Source: Pseudomonas sp. Choline-02u-1
Lineage (GTDB): Bacteria; Pseudomonadota; Gammaproteobacteria; Pseudomonadales; Pseudomonadaceae
NCBI RefSeq assembly: GCF_002836515.1
Contig: NZ_PJBC01000002.1
Coordinates: 62,001-126,000 of the forward strand
Length of the DNA: 64,000 bases
Direction of reading: 5' to 3'
Positions 1-21,100 of the stretch are shown here, piece by piece. Numbering within the stretch: position 1 is the first letter of the stretch; the number at the start of each line of letters is the position of its first letter. Both the position numbers and the translations under genes were made by a program. The notes below the pieces were generated by a model that did no database searches, was not told the DNA's origin, and saw only the letters and a list, made by a program, of their open reading frames with translations.

Positions 1-113
1 TGTTCATGGCCAACAACGGTTATGAATTCGCCCTGGCGCTGCTGGCCGGTAGCATCGCGGTACTGATCGAAGGTGCCGGCAAGCTTTCGGCGGATCGCGC
101 CATCGCCGGTTGA
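1..113 (+). CDS. DoxX-family membrane protein, C-terminal end only
   Basis: The open frame beginning at base 3 gives 36 residues and ends with TGA at 111-113; the rest lies before the window. The tail is a hydrophobic helix (FALALLAGSIAVLIEGAG) followed by KLSADRAIAG. That resembles the last transmembrane helix and the G-x-G-x-(L/W)-S-x-D-R ending of DoxX-like membrane proteins. Function cannot be judged from this fragment. A strong terminator follows 17 bases later, so it is probably the last gene of its transcript. Confidence 0.55.
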   Translation, partial: FMANNGYEFALALLAGSIAVLIEGAGKLSADRAIAG

Positions 114-130
114 AGGCTCTGGCTCAAGGG

Positions 131-159
131 AAAGGCCCGCATTGTGCGGGCCTTTTTTG
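131..159 (+). terminator. Rho-independent terminator after the DoxX-like gene
   Basis: GC-rich hairpin with arms AAAGGCCCGC and GCGGGCCTTT around a 4-base loop (ATTG... ), followed by a T run. It lies just downstream of the stop codon at 113. Confidence 0.85.
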
Positions 160-361
160 TTGCGGGCGATTCTTGACACTGGTTGGTCACGTTCTCTAGG
201 ATGTTGCTCATGCGCCGATTTAAACAGCTACTTGCGGGGCGCCAGGTGACTTCTACAGTTACCGTCAGAAGCCGGAACAGGGCTTCGAAATACCGCTAAA
301 GCGCTGGTTCGGTGTTGCCTCTCACCTGCCATGCAGACTTTTGAGGCAGAGACACGACACG

Positions 362-670
362 ATGAACGCACTACACCCTCCTGCACGTCCCGCGCCGATC
401 ACGGCTCACGTCACCCAGCGCAACCCGAAAATCCTTCTTGGCGGCAAACATCAGCCGACGCTCTTGCGTTATCTCGATGGCTGGCCGCGTCGCAGCGGCG
501 GTCCTGCCGCGTTCCTGATTCAGTTCGTCGACGACGGCGAGTCGCTGGCGCGTTTCGCCACTGACAGTTTTGATCTGGCCGTGATTCAGGCGCCGAGCGC
601 AGAAGATGCGCCGCAAATGATCAAGCAACTGATCCGCGTCGCGCGGCAGGGTCTGATCACTCGGCGCTGA
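362..670 (+). CDS. Small conserved hypothetical protein (102 aa)
   Basis: Encodes 102 residues from ATG 362. I do not recognise a named family. The N-terminus is basic and proline-rich (NALHPPARPAPITAHVTQRNPK). The second half reads like an alpha/beta sequence (FDLAVIQAPSAEDAPQMIKQLIRVARQGL), similar in feel to the end of a small nucleotide-binding or methyltransferase-like fold, but no catalytic motif is visible. There is no signal peptide or membrane segment. It stands alone between a terminator and the 5' region of the NRPS genes. Ribosome-binding sequence is weak (AGGCAGAG about 10 bases upstream). Codon use is normal for a Pseudomonas gene, which is the main reason for keeping it. Confidence 0.55.
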   Translation: MNALHPPARPAPITAHVTQRNPKILLGGKHQPTLLRYLDGWPRRSGGPAAFLIQFVDDGESLARFATDSFDLAVIQAPSAEDAPQMIKQLIRVARQGLITRR

Positions 671-1314
671 GGCGACGGGGCAGAGTCAGCCCGCAATCGC
701 CCGCCCCTTGCCAGTGGCCGCTGGTTGAAAATCTCTTATGGCGGCCACTGGCGAACAGACAGAATTTGCCCCGTACAGCGTCGACGAATGCGAGCGTTCT
801 CCCCGTAATAACGCGGAGGAATGACTAGTAACATGTTTAAAACTTTTTGTTTACCTCATCCCGGGCAATCGTGGTTATTATTCGGCAACGCCAGGGGTCA
901 ATATCCCGGCGTCAAAGGATTGTCGATGGGTTATAAGCCCGGCAATCTCATCCGAACGGGTCCAACCTGGCGCTGACACCCCTGCGCAGGCCGATGCCCG
1001 TCGCTGACCCTCAAAGGAAAGGTGAGGTGTTAATTGGTCAAATGGTCTGCATGGGTTGGTGTGGTGGGAAAAACGACACGAGTCGCCATCGCTCCCACCA
1101 GTTTCCTCGCTGTTCGTCACTCATTCCTTGCGCTGTTCGCCAGCCAATTCCCCCGCAAATTCGTGTACGCCATTGCGCCCGCTCATGACGCTGGTCCGCA
1201 GGCACGCGCCGCACCATCCCCCTGAATTACGCATCACCGATCCGGCACAACGTGTCGGGCCTGACCGGCGGGCTATGAACGTCCCAGCCAAGCACACACA
1301 AAAATAATCCAGTC
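671..1314. promoter_or_regulatory. Long 5' region upstream of the NRPS operon
   Basis: These 644 bases contain no convincing gene: short frames at 994-1307 have no recognisable motifs. An A+T-rich patch (about 830-885, TTTAAAACTTTTTGTTTACC) stands out and is a plausible promoter or regulator-binding area. An in-frame TGA at 1276-1278 closes the reading frame just upstream of the first NRPS gene. Nothing here encodes the missing N-terminal half of its condensation domain. No dedicated regulator gene or recognisable operator was found. Confidence 0.4.
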
Positions 1315-11027
<9,713 letters not shown>

Positions 11028-11031
<4 letters not shown>

Positions 11032-14000
11032 ACGCCTATCAATTGCTGGAGCTGTTCACGCGTCATGGCGTAGCCCTTGAAGTGGACGGCGACAAGCTGC
11101 GCTGCAAGGCGCCTCGCGGGTTTCTTACAGACGAGATGATGCAAGCGCTCAAGCTGCACAAGTCTGAACTGATCGCGTTGCTCGGCGGCGATGATGGCGC
11201 GGTGATTCCCTCCAGGGCGGGCGATGAAGTGGACTGGCCGCTGTCTTTTTCGCAGCGCCAACTGTGGTTTCTCGATCAACTGGAACCGGGCAACGCGTTC
11301 TACAACGTGCCCACAGCGGTGGCGCTCAAAGGGCCGCTGCACGTGCAACTGCTGGAGCGGGCGCTGAACGCGCTGATCCAGCGCCACGAAATGCTGCGCA
11401 CGACGTTTTGCATGGTCGATGGCGAACCCCGGCAAATTGTCCATCGCGCGATGCCGCTGGCCTTGCAGGTGACCGATCTGAGCAACCTGCCGGGCACCGA
11501 ACGCGAGCAGCACGTGCGGGCGGCAGTTGATCAAGACGCCCGCGCGCCATTCGATCTGGCCGCCGGCCCACTGTTGCGCGCCTCGTTGCTGCGCCTGGCT
11601 GAGGATGAATATCTGTGGCTGTACAGCGTGCACCACATCATCGCCGACGGCTGGTCGATGGGCGTGATCCTGCACGAAGTCGCGACCCTGTACGGCGATT
11701 ATCTGCGCGGCGATGCGTCGAGTCTGGCGCCATTGCCCGTGCAGTACGCCGACTACGCCCGTTGGCAGCAACGACGCCTGGGTGGGGATGCATTGACTGC
11801 GCAACTCGATTACTGGCGGCGCACCCTGGCTGACGCGCCGGCACTGTCGACTGTTCCCACCGACCGGCCACGGCCACTGGTGCAGCGTTACGCTGGCGCT
11901 ACGTTCAGCTCATCGCTCGACGCCAACACCTTGCGCGAACTCCAGGGCCTGGCCCGACAAACCCAGGGCACGTTGTTCAACGTGTTGATGGGCGCATTGG
12001 CCGTGCTGCTGTGGCGGCACAGCGGTCAGCGGGATGTGTGCATCGGTACGCCATTCGCCAACCGCAGCCGCCCGGAAATCGAGCCGCTGATCGGGCACTT
12101 CGTCAACACTGTCGTGGTTCGCCAGCGCCTTGATCCTCAGCACACTTTCGCCGAATTGCTGCGGGACGTGCGCGGGCAAATGCTCGACGTGCACGCTCAT
12201 CAGGACGTGCCGTTCGATCAGGTGGTCGAGGCCGTCAATCCGCAACGCGATACCGCTCATTCGCCGTTGTTCCAGGTCATGCTGGTGCTGCAGAACACGC
12301 CCGGGGGCGATCTGGACATGCCCGGTTTGAGCCTGTCGCCGTACAGCACCAGCAGCGCCACGGCCAAGTTCGATCTGGCGTTCGAATGGGTTGAACGGGA
12401 AGGGCGGCTGAACCTGTTGGTGGAGTACAACACCGACCTGTTCGACGCGGCGACGATCGAACGCTTGAGCGGGCATTACCGACAGTTGCTCCAGCACATC
12501 GTCGAAGACCCCAAGCAGCCGATTGGCGCCTTGTCGCTGCTGGCTGAAGCCGAGCGCGAACAGATCCTCGTGGACTGGAACCGTTGCGCACCGCTGGCAC
12601 AACCGGTGGACTGCGTGCACCGATTGTTTGAAGCCCAGGTTGCGCGCAACCCGCAAGCCTGTGCGGTGACCTTCGAAGCGCAAACCCTGAGCTACGACGA
12701 GTTGAACACCCGGGCCAATCGTCTGGCGGCGTATTTGCGCAGCCTCGGTGTCGGCCCGGACGTGCGCGTGGCAGTGTGCGTCGAGCGTTCGCTGGAGCTG
12801 CCGGTGGCCTTGCTCGCGGTGCTCAAGGCCGGCGGCGCGTATGTACCGCTGGACCCTGATTATCCGGTCGGACGCCTGAGCCACATGCTCAGTGACAGCA
12901 CCCCGGCAGTGCTGCTGACGCTCGGCTCGGCGCACGCGATATTGCGTCAGGCGCAGCAAGGTTCAAGCTGGGACGCGCCGGTGCTCGACCTCCAGGCGCA
13001 GACCGCGCTCTGGGCCGATCTGTCGCCGGCAGACCCCGACCCGCGCAGCGTCGGTGTCACGCCCGATCACCTCGCCTATGTGATTTACACCTCAGGCACC
13101 ACCGGGCTGCCCAAAGGCGCGATGGTCGCGCATCGCGGCCTCGCCAATCTGCTGTTGTGGTGCTCGCAGATCTGCGGCGAACGCGGGGTCATGCTGCACA
13201 AGATTCCGTTCGGTTTCGACGCCTCGGCCTGGGAGACTTTCTGGCCGCTGGCCACCGGCGGACGCTTGGTTATCGCGCGTCCTGGCGGCCATCTGGAGCC
13301 CGGTTACATGGCGAAAACGGTGCGCGAGCAGCGGGTCACGGCGCTGGTGTTCGTGCCGGCAATGCTGCAGCTGTTCCTCGAAGTCGATGAGGTCAGCCTG
13401 TGCACCGAACTGACCGATGTCTTCAGCGGCGGCGGTGAGCTGTCGCCAGCCCTGGCCCGGCGCTTTCAGCAGCGACTGCCCCATGCCCGTTTGCACAACG
13501 TCTATGGCCCGACCGAAACCACGGTGATCAACAGTGTCTGGACCCTGGAGCCCGGCGGCGAAGTCCCGGCTCTGCAAGTGCCGATCGGACGGCCGATCCC
13601 CAACAACCGTTTTTACGTGCTGGATGAGCGCGATGCGCCGGTGCCGGTCGGGGTGACCGGTCAATTGCACGTCGGCGGCGTGGGTGTCGCGCGCGGTTAT
13701 CTGGGCTTGGCGCAGCTCACCGCCGAACGCTTTATCGACAACCCGTTTGTGCCGGGAGACCGGTTGTATCGCAGCGGCGATCTGGCGCGTTATCGCCCGG
13801 ACGGCCAGTTGGAATTCCTCGGTCGCAATGATTTCCAGGTCAAGCTGCGTGGCGTGCGCCTGGAGCTCGGCGAGATTGAAGCGCGGCTGGAGGCCTTCGC
13901 CGATATCCGGGCCGCCGTGGTGCTGATGGTCGGCGATACGGCGCAGAACCAGCGGCTGGTTGCCTGTTGTGCGGTGATGGAAACCCCGGATGAATCGGCG

Positions 14001-15140
14001 CTGCACGCGCACCTGGCGGCGACCCTGCCGCGTGCCGTGTTGCCGAGCGCTTATCTGTGGCTCGACGCGCTGCCGCTGACCGCCAATGGCAAAGTCGATC
14101 GCGTGGCCCTGACGACCCTCGCCGATCAAGACCTGGCCAACCGTCAGGTCAACCTCAGCAGCCCGCGCGATCATATTGAATTGACGCTCTACCAAATCTG
14201 GAAAGGTCTGTTGCTGGCGACCCAGATCGGCATTCGCGACAACTTCTTCAATGTCGGCGGAACGTCCATCGCGGCGATCAAAATGGCCCACCAGATCGGC
14301 CAGACGTTCGGCGTCGAAGTGCCGGTGCGCGTGGTGCTCGGCTACCCGACCATCGAAGCCCTGGGCGGCTGGTTGCGCGCCGGCGCCAGTCCAGCAGCGG
14401 GGCAAAGCAACCTGATCGAATTCCGTCGCGGCGCAGGTCAGCGCAATGTGGTGTGCATTCATCCGGCGGGCGGCACTGCGTTTTGCTATTTGTCCCTGGC
14501 CAAAGTGCTACCGGAGGAGGTCGGCGTGTACGGCGTGCAGTCACCGGGGCTGAACCCAGGTGAGGTCACCGAGCCGACGGTCGAAGCCATGGCCCAAGCC
14601 TATTTGCGCCTGATCGAACCCTTGGCGACGCAGCCGCTGGTGCTCACCGGGTTGTCCTTCGGTGGCCTGGTGGCTTACGAAATGGCCCGGCGCCTGACAG
14701 CCGCCGGCCATCGCCGGGTAACCGTGGTATTGCTCGATACCCAAGGCTCGGATGATCCGGGTTTCCGCCAGCAGATCGGCACCGTGGATATGGCCGAGTT
14801 CCGCGACAAACTGGTGCGGTTCAATGGCATGTACCCCGGCATCGAAGACGCGCAAGTCGAACGTTATTTCAACCTCTACAACCACAACCGTCTGGCCATG
14901 GCTGGCTACGAGTGCGAGCCGCGTGCCGGTCGCGTGGTGTTGATCCAGGCCCGGGAAGGCTTCAGTCGCCAGCAATTGCATCCGCTACGCAGCTTCTGGC
15001 GTCGGCGTGCCGATGACTTCCTGGCGAAACTGGTGAATGGCGGTCACTGGGACATGCTCGAAACCGCTGAAGTGCATCGGGTCTCACAGACCCTCAAGCA
15101 GGAGCTGCAACGCTTTGACGCGCAGGAGGCGAAATCATGA
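11028..15140 (+). CDS. NRPS module with TubC docking domain and thioesterase (1370 aa)
   Basis: Residues 1-52 match the TubC N-terminal docking domain (LLELFTRHGVALEVDGDKL, then APRGFLT and the HKSELIALL helix). Then come C (about 66-505, HHIIADG at 202-208), A (525-1025), T (Ser1080 in VGGTS) and a type I thioesterase (1135-1365) with GLSFGG (Ser1210) and a late His in NGGHWD. Pocket residues read as about DAWVSGVVIK, which I cannot assign. The docking domain implies it accepts the chain from the preceding three-module protein, and its TE would release a tetrapeptide-sized product. The A-domain flanks are strikingly similar to A1 of the upstream gene while the specificity core differs. The gene overlaps both neighbours by 4 bases (ATGA). 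Confidence 0.92.
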
Positions 15141-18100
15141 ATCCACAGATGCTGACATTGCTCGCACAATTTGCCGCACAAGTACGCCGCGATCCCCAAG
15201 CCCTGGCAGTCGTCGATCAGCAGGTGCGCCTGAGTTACAGCGAACTGGCCAGCGCCAGCGAGCGCATCGCCCGGGGTTTGCAGGCACGGGGCGTGCAACC
15301 CGGCGAGTCCGTGGCGCTGTGCATGCCCCGGGGCTGGCAATGGCTGGCCGCGATCCTCGGCGCGCTGAAAGTCGGTGCCGTGGTGGTGCCGCTGGACCGG
15401 GCCAGCCCGGCCAAACGCCGCGATTTGATCCTCGCCGATGCCGCCTGCGTGGGGCTGATCGCCGCGGATGAGTCGTGGGCGCCAGCAACCGCGTGTTGGA
15501 CGGCGAATGTCGACACGCTGCTGGATTACCCGCAGCAACCGCTGCAACCCTTGGCCGACACGTTTGCCGAGGTGAGTTTCCTGTTTTACACCTCGGGCAC
15601 CACCGGCACACCGAAAGCCGTGGAAGTCGGTGAAAAGGGCGTGCTGCGCCTGACGCAGACCGCAGGCTATATCGAAATCCGTCCGACGGATCGCTTTGCC
15701 TGCCTGTCCAATCCGGCCTTCGATGCGTGCAGTTTTGAACTGTGGGCGCCGCTGCTCAACGGTGGCTGCTGCGTGATGATTGCCGATCACGATGTGCTGG
15801 ACGCGCAACGTCTGGCCCAGGTTCTGGAAGAGGAGCGGATCGACAACCTGTTCATGACCGTTTCGCTGTTCAACACCTTGAGCGCGGACTGGCCCGCGTG
15901 TTTTGCCGGCCTGCGTCAGTTGCTGATCGGTGGCGAGCAGATCAGTGCCGCCGCCGTGCGCGCCTGGTACGCGGCGAATCCCCGCAGTCAGTGCCAGATC
16001 TTCAATGTCTACGGGCCTACGGAATGCACGACGTTTGCCTTGTGCTACCCGATTGCCCGTGACTTCGGCGGCGCGTCGGTGCCGATTGGCCGGCCATTGC
16101 CGGACACCGGCGTGCAGGTGCTGGACGAGCAGCAACGGCCGGTGGCGGCCGGTGAAGTCGGCGAGTTGTACCTCAGCGGCAGCGGTGTCGCCCGTGGCTA
16201 TCGCAACCGTGCCGAAGACACCGCTCGCAGCTTCGTGCGCCTGGCCGAGCTGGACGGCGGCGCCCAGATTCACTACCGCACCGGTGATCGGGTGCGGATC
16301 AATGTCGAAGGGCTGGTCGAATACATTGGCCGCGCTGATCGGCAGGTCAAGGTTCGTGGTTTTCGCATCGAACCGGGGGAGGTGGAGCAACAGATCCTGG
16401 AACATCCGCTGGTGCTGCAGGCCTATGTCTGCACCCGACGTCGGGAGGCCGAAGACCATCAGTTGCTGGCATTCATCGTCCCTCGCGAGGGTTTGCAGTA
16501 CCGTGAATTCGAGGCCCATCTGCAGGCCCGACTGGCGTTCTACATGCTTGCGCACCAGGTGTTTCTGCTCGAGCGACTGCCGTTGACCGCTAACGGCAAG
16601 ATCGACCGCGACGCCTTGCTGGCACAGCCGTTGAGCCCTTGGCGGCCCCCCGTCGAGCCGAGCGATGTCGAGGGTTCTCCCGCGTTGGACTGGTTGCTTG
16701 CACAGGTTCGTTTGCTGCTCGGGCAACCGGCGCTCAATGCGCACGATGACTGGCTCGGCAGTGGCGGCGATTCACTCAAGGCCATGCGTCTGCGTTCAGC
16801 CATTCGTACACACTGGCAGCGCGAGATTGCCGTCGCAACGCTGTTGAGCGAGCCGTTCGTGGCACTGGCCGAACAGCTGAACGGGCAACAGGCCGACGTT
16901 ATCTATCCTCCCGCGCCAGCCGTCAGCCATGCACTGCGTCTGCCGGCCACTGCCGAACAACGCCGCTTGTGGCTGATGCAGCAACGAACGCCGACTTCGA
17001 CCGCTTATAACGTGCCGCTGATTCTCCATCTGGCTGCCGGTGTTGATGTGTCGTCGCTGGCGCGTGCCGTGGAGCAACTGGTGGAGCGCCATCCGGCCTT
17101 GCGCACGGCATTCGTGTCTGGCGCCGATGGCCTCGATCAAGTGATTGCCGAACAAGGGACGGTGTGTCGCACCTTCGAGACAGGGCATTTCACCGAAGAG
17201 ACCTGGCGAGCCTTTGCAGCATTGGTGTTCGGCACGCCGTTCGATCTGGCGATGCCGACGCTGTTCCAGGCCTGGCTGCTGCCGTTTGCCGATGGAAGTT
17301 GCCGGTTGCTGCTCAACCTGCACCACATCATCGTCGATGGCTGGTCGATGAATCTGTTGTTCGACGACCTGACGCAGCTGTATGAAGACGCCGTGCGTAG
17401 GCGCGTCAGCCCTCAACCGACACCACAACTGACCACGCTGGAATTCGGCCAATGGCAGCGGCAGTGGAGCGTCGACCCGCATTACCTCGGCCAGCGCGAG
17501 GCGTTGGCACGATTGCATCGCCAGCAAGAGGCGCCGTCATCCGCGCTGATGCCGATGCGGGCTGTCAGCCCGCCAGCCAGACTGCATCGCGCACCCTTGG
17601 GCGAACTGCGCAACGCGGCCCTTGACCGTTTTTGCAGCCAGCAGCGCCTGACCCGTTTCGAAGTGCTGCTCAGTGTCTTCGCCTGGAGCCTCTACGCGCT
17701 GACCGGGCGGGAGCGGCCACGTATCGCCAGTCCAGTGGCGAACCGGCCGCTGGCGCAGTTTGAACCGATGCTGGGGATGTTGGCCAACACCGTGCTGATT
17801 CCGACAAGCATCGATGACACCTTGGCGCTGAGCGAGCAATTGCGCCGTCAGACCGACACGGTGCGCGAGGTGCTGGCGTTACAGGACGTCGCGTTGGCGG
17901 ATGTGGTGGAAGACCTGCGGTTGTCGTCGGACAGCCAGTTGTTCGATTTCATGTTCGTGCTGGAAAACACCGATTACGCCGTACTGGCGCGGTCCGGTTT
18001 GCAAGCGACCCTGGAGTTCAGCGAGCACTTGCAGGCCAAATGTCCGTTGACCTTGCTGGTCGTGGGGGCCGAATGCTGGTGGGAATATCAGTGCAGCTAC

Positions 18101-21100
18101 TTTGATCAAGCGCAGATGCACACCGTGCATGAACTGCTTTGCCGCAGCCTCGACCTGCTGCTGGAATCACCGGCCGCCACCCTGGATGATCTCCTCACCC
18201 CTTATCGGCGTCACCTGCCGGTGGCCAGTGAAGGTTCGCGCGACGAACCGCCGTTCAACACCGTGGCCGACTGGTTCGGTCATCAAGTGCATTGCACCCC
18301 CCACGCGATTGCGCTGGTCGCTGGCCAGCAGCAGTTGAGCTATGGCGAACTGGATGAATTGTCCAACACCCTGGCCGGGGCCTTGATCGAACGCCATCCG
18401 CTGCCGAATCCAGACAACACGCCGCTGCATGTGGTGCTGTTTCTTGATGCTTCGGTCGAGCACATCGTTGCCTTGCTGGCCCTGGCAAAACTCAATCTGA
18501 CCGCCGTACCGCTCGATCCCGGATATCCGCTGGCCGTGCAGCGTCAGGTACTGGAACAGGCGAACCCGCATTGCCTGTTGTTCAGCGCCGCGACCGAAGC
18601 GGCACTGGGTCACCTTGATGCCGAGCGTTTTGCCCGGTATCGGGTAGACCTGAAGTGCGAACGCCGAGCGTTCGCACGCGCCCATCATGTCGGCGAGCGC
18701 GCGCTGTACACGCTGTTTACCTCCGGCTCCACGGGTACGCCGAAGGGTGTGCAAGTGTCGGATCGGACCCTGTGCAACCTGCTGCACTGGCAGCGCACCG
18801 AGGGCCAATTGCCGGCCAGATCGGTGACCTTGCAGTTTTCGATGTTGTCGTTCGACGTATCGTTTCAGGAGATTTTCGCAACCTTGTGCGGCGGCGGCAC
18901 CTATCACCTGATCACGCCGCGCTGGCGCCAGGATGCACAGGCGTTGCTGGCGTATCTGATTGAGGCGAGGATCGAGCGCCTGTACCTGCCTTGCGTTGCG
19001 TTGCAGCATCTGGCGCAAACCGCTGTGGCTCAAGGAACATACCCGCCGGCGTTGCGCGAAGTGGTCACGGCGGGGGAGCAATTACTCTGCACCGACGCGT
19101 TGAAAACCTGGTTTGGTGGTCTGCCGCTGGCGACGCTGTTCAACCACTACGGCCCCACCGAAACCCACGTGGTCAGCGCTTACCGCTTGCCGCCGACTAC
19201 CGCTGACTGGCCGCTGCGCGCACCGATCGGCCACGCCGTCGGCAATGCCCGTTTACTGCTGGTGGACGAGCATGACCGTCCGGTACCGAGCGGTAGCCGT
19301 GGTTACCTGTTGGTGGCCGGACCGATGGTGTCGCGCTGCTACCTCGGCGACCCAGCGCTCAACGCGACGCGGTTTGTCGTGTTGCCGCAGGCTGAAGGCG
19401 ATGCTCGTTTGTGCTATCGCACCGGCGATCTTGCCTGGGCCGACGCTGATGGTTGCCTGCACTACCTGGGGCGCGACGACCAGCAGATCAAACTCAGCGG
19501 TCATCGCCTGGAACTGGGGCAGATCGAAGCGGCGCTGATGCAGCTGCCGCCGGTGATCAACGCGGTGGTGATGGTTCAGGCTGAGCCACCGGGCCTGATC
19601 GCTTATCTGCAACTGGACGGCGAGCCGGCGATGGCGCAGACGCTGGATCGTCAAGTCGCCAAGCAGTTGCCGGCCCATGTGCGTATTGACGAGTATCGAC
19701 GGATCGACGCCTGGCCACGTACGCCCAGCGGCAAAATTGATCGCAAGGCGTTAACGGGGTTGGGCGAGGCGCTGCAACGTCGTCGTTCGGTCACCCCGGC
19801 CACTGCGTTGAGCCCGTTGGAGCAGCAATTGAGTGCGCTGTTCAGCGCCGAGATCGGCCGGGACATCGAGCCCGATCAAACCTTCTTCGAAGCGGGCGCC
19901 ACCAGCCTCGGCCTGATGCGCCTGCATGCCCGTTACAACCAGGAACTGACGCACAAGGTGGCGATCGCCGATCTGTTTGAACAGGTGACGGTGCGCAGCC
20001 TGGCGGCGCACTTGTCGAGCACGCCATCGAACCCGACCGAGCGGATACGCCATGCCGATGTCGGCCAGCAACCGATGGCGATCATCGGCATGGCGGTCAA
20101 TGTGGCCGGGGCGCAGAACCTCGAAGAGTTCTGGGCGATGGTGCTGGGCGCCGAGTTGGGCATCGAGCATTTCGAGGCGGCTCAGGGGCGCGTGGGTGCC
20201 CGCAGTCAACTGGCCGGAATGCTTGATTTCGACCCCGAGTATTTCGGCATCAGCCGTCAGGAAGCACGGCTGATGGATCCGCAACAGCGGCATCTGTTGA
20301 TGGCGTGTGTGCAGGCGTTGCAACACGCGGCGATCACGCCGTCTGCCGAAGGCCCGCGCATCGGTCTGGTTGCCAGTTGTGGCGAAACCACCTACTTCCA
20401 ACAGATGCTGCGCGAGACCGCCGACGGGGATTTGCCGGACGGTTTCCAGATGGCGCTGCACCACGACAAGGACTTCCTGGCGACCAAAGCCGCCTACCAC
20501 CTCAACCTCACCGGCCCTGCCATGAGCGTGCAGGCGGCCTGCGGCAGCTCGCTGATTGGCGTGCACCTGGCCAGTGCGCTGCTGCGCCAGGGCGACAGTG
20601 ACGTGATGCTCGCGGCCGGGGTGCTGATCGACCCGACACTGACCGACGGCTATCGCCATCGTTCGCAGCACATTTTTTCCAGTGATGGCCTGTGTCGGCC
20701 GTTCAGCGACGATGCCAGCGGCACCATCGGCGCCAGTGGTTATGGCGTGGTGGTGCTCAAGCCGCTGGCCCGCGCCCGCGCCGATGGCGACCGTATTTAT
20801 GCGCTGATCGAAGCCTCTGCATTGAACAACGACGGCCGCGACAAGATGAGCTACACCGCGCCTTCGGTAGCGGGGCAGAGTGCCGTAATTGGCGAAGCGT
20901 TGGCCAGGGCCGGGCTGACCGGTGCCGATATCGGTTACATCGAAGCCCACGGCACCGGCACGTTACTCGGTGACCCGGTCGAGGTGGCGGCGTTGAGCAA
21001 GGCGTTCGGTGATGCCCCGGCCGTCAGTTGCGCGTTGGCCTCGGTGAAAAGCCAGATCGGCCATTTGGGCGCGGCCGCCGGGGTCGTCGGGCTGATCCGC

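Noticed and set aside
671..1314. Possible hidden N-terminal half of the first condensation domain
   Set aside because: None of the three forward frames encodes C-domain text or HHxxxDG, and an in-frame TGA lies at 1276-1278.
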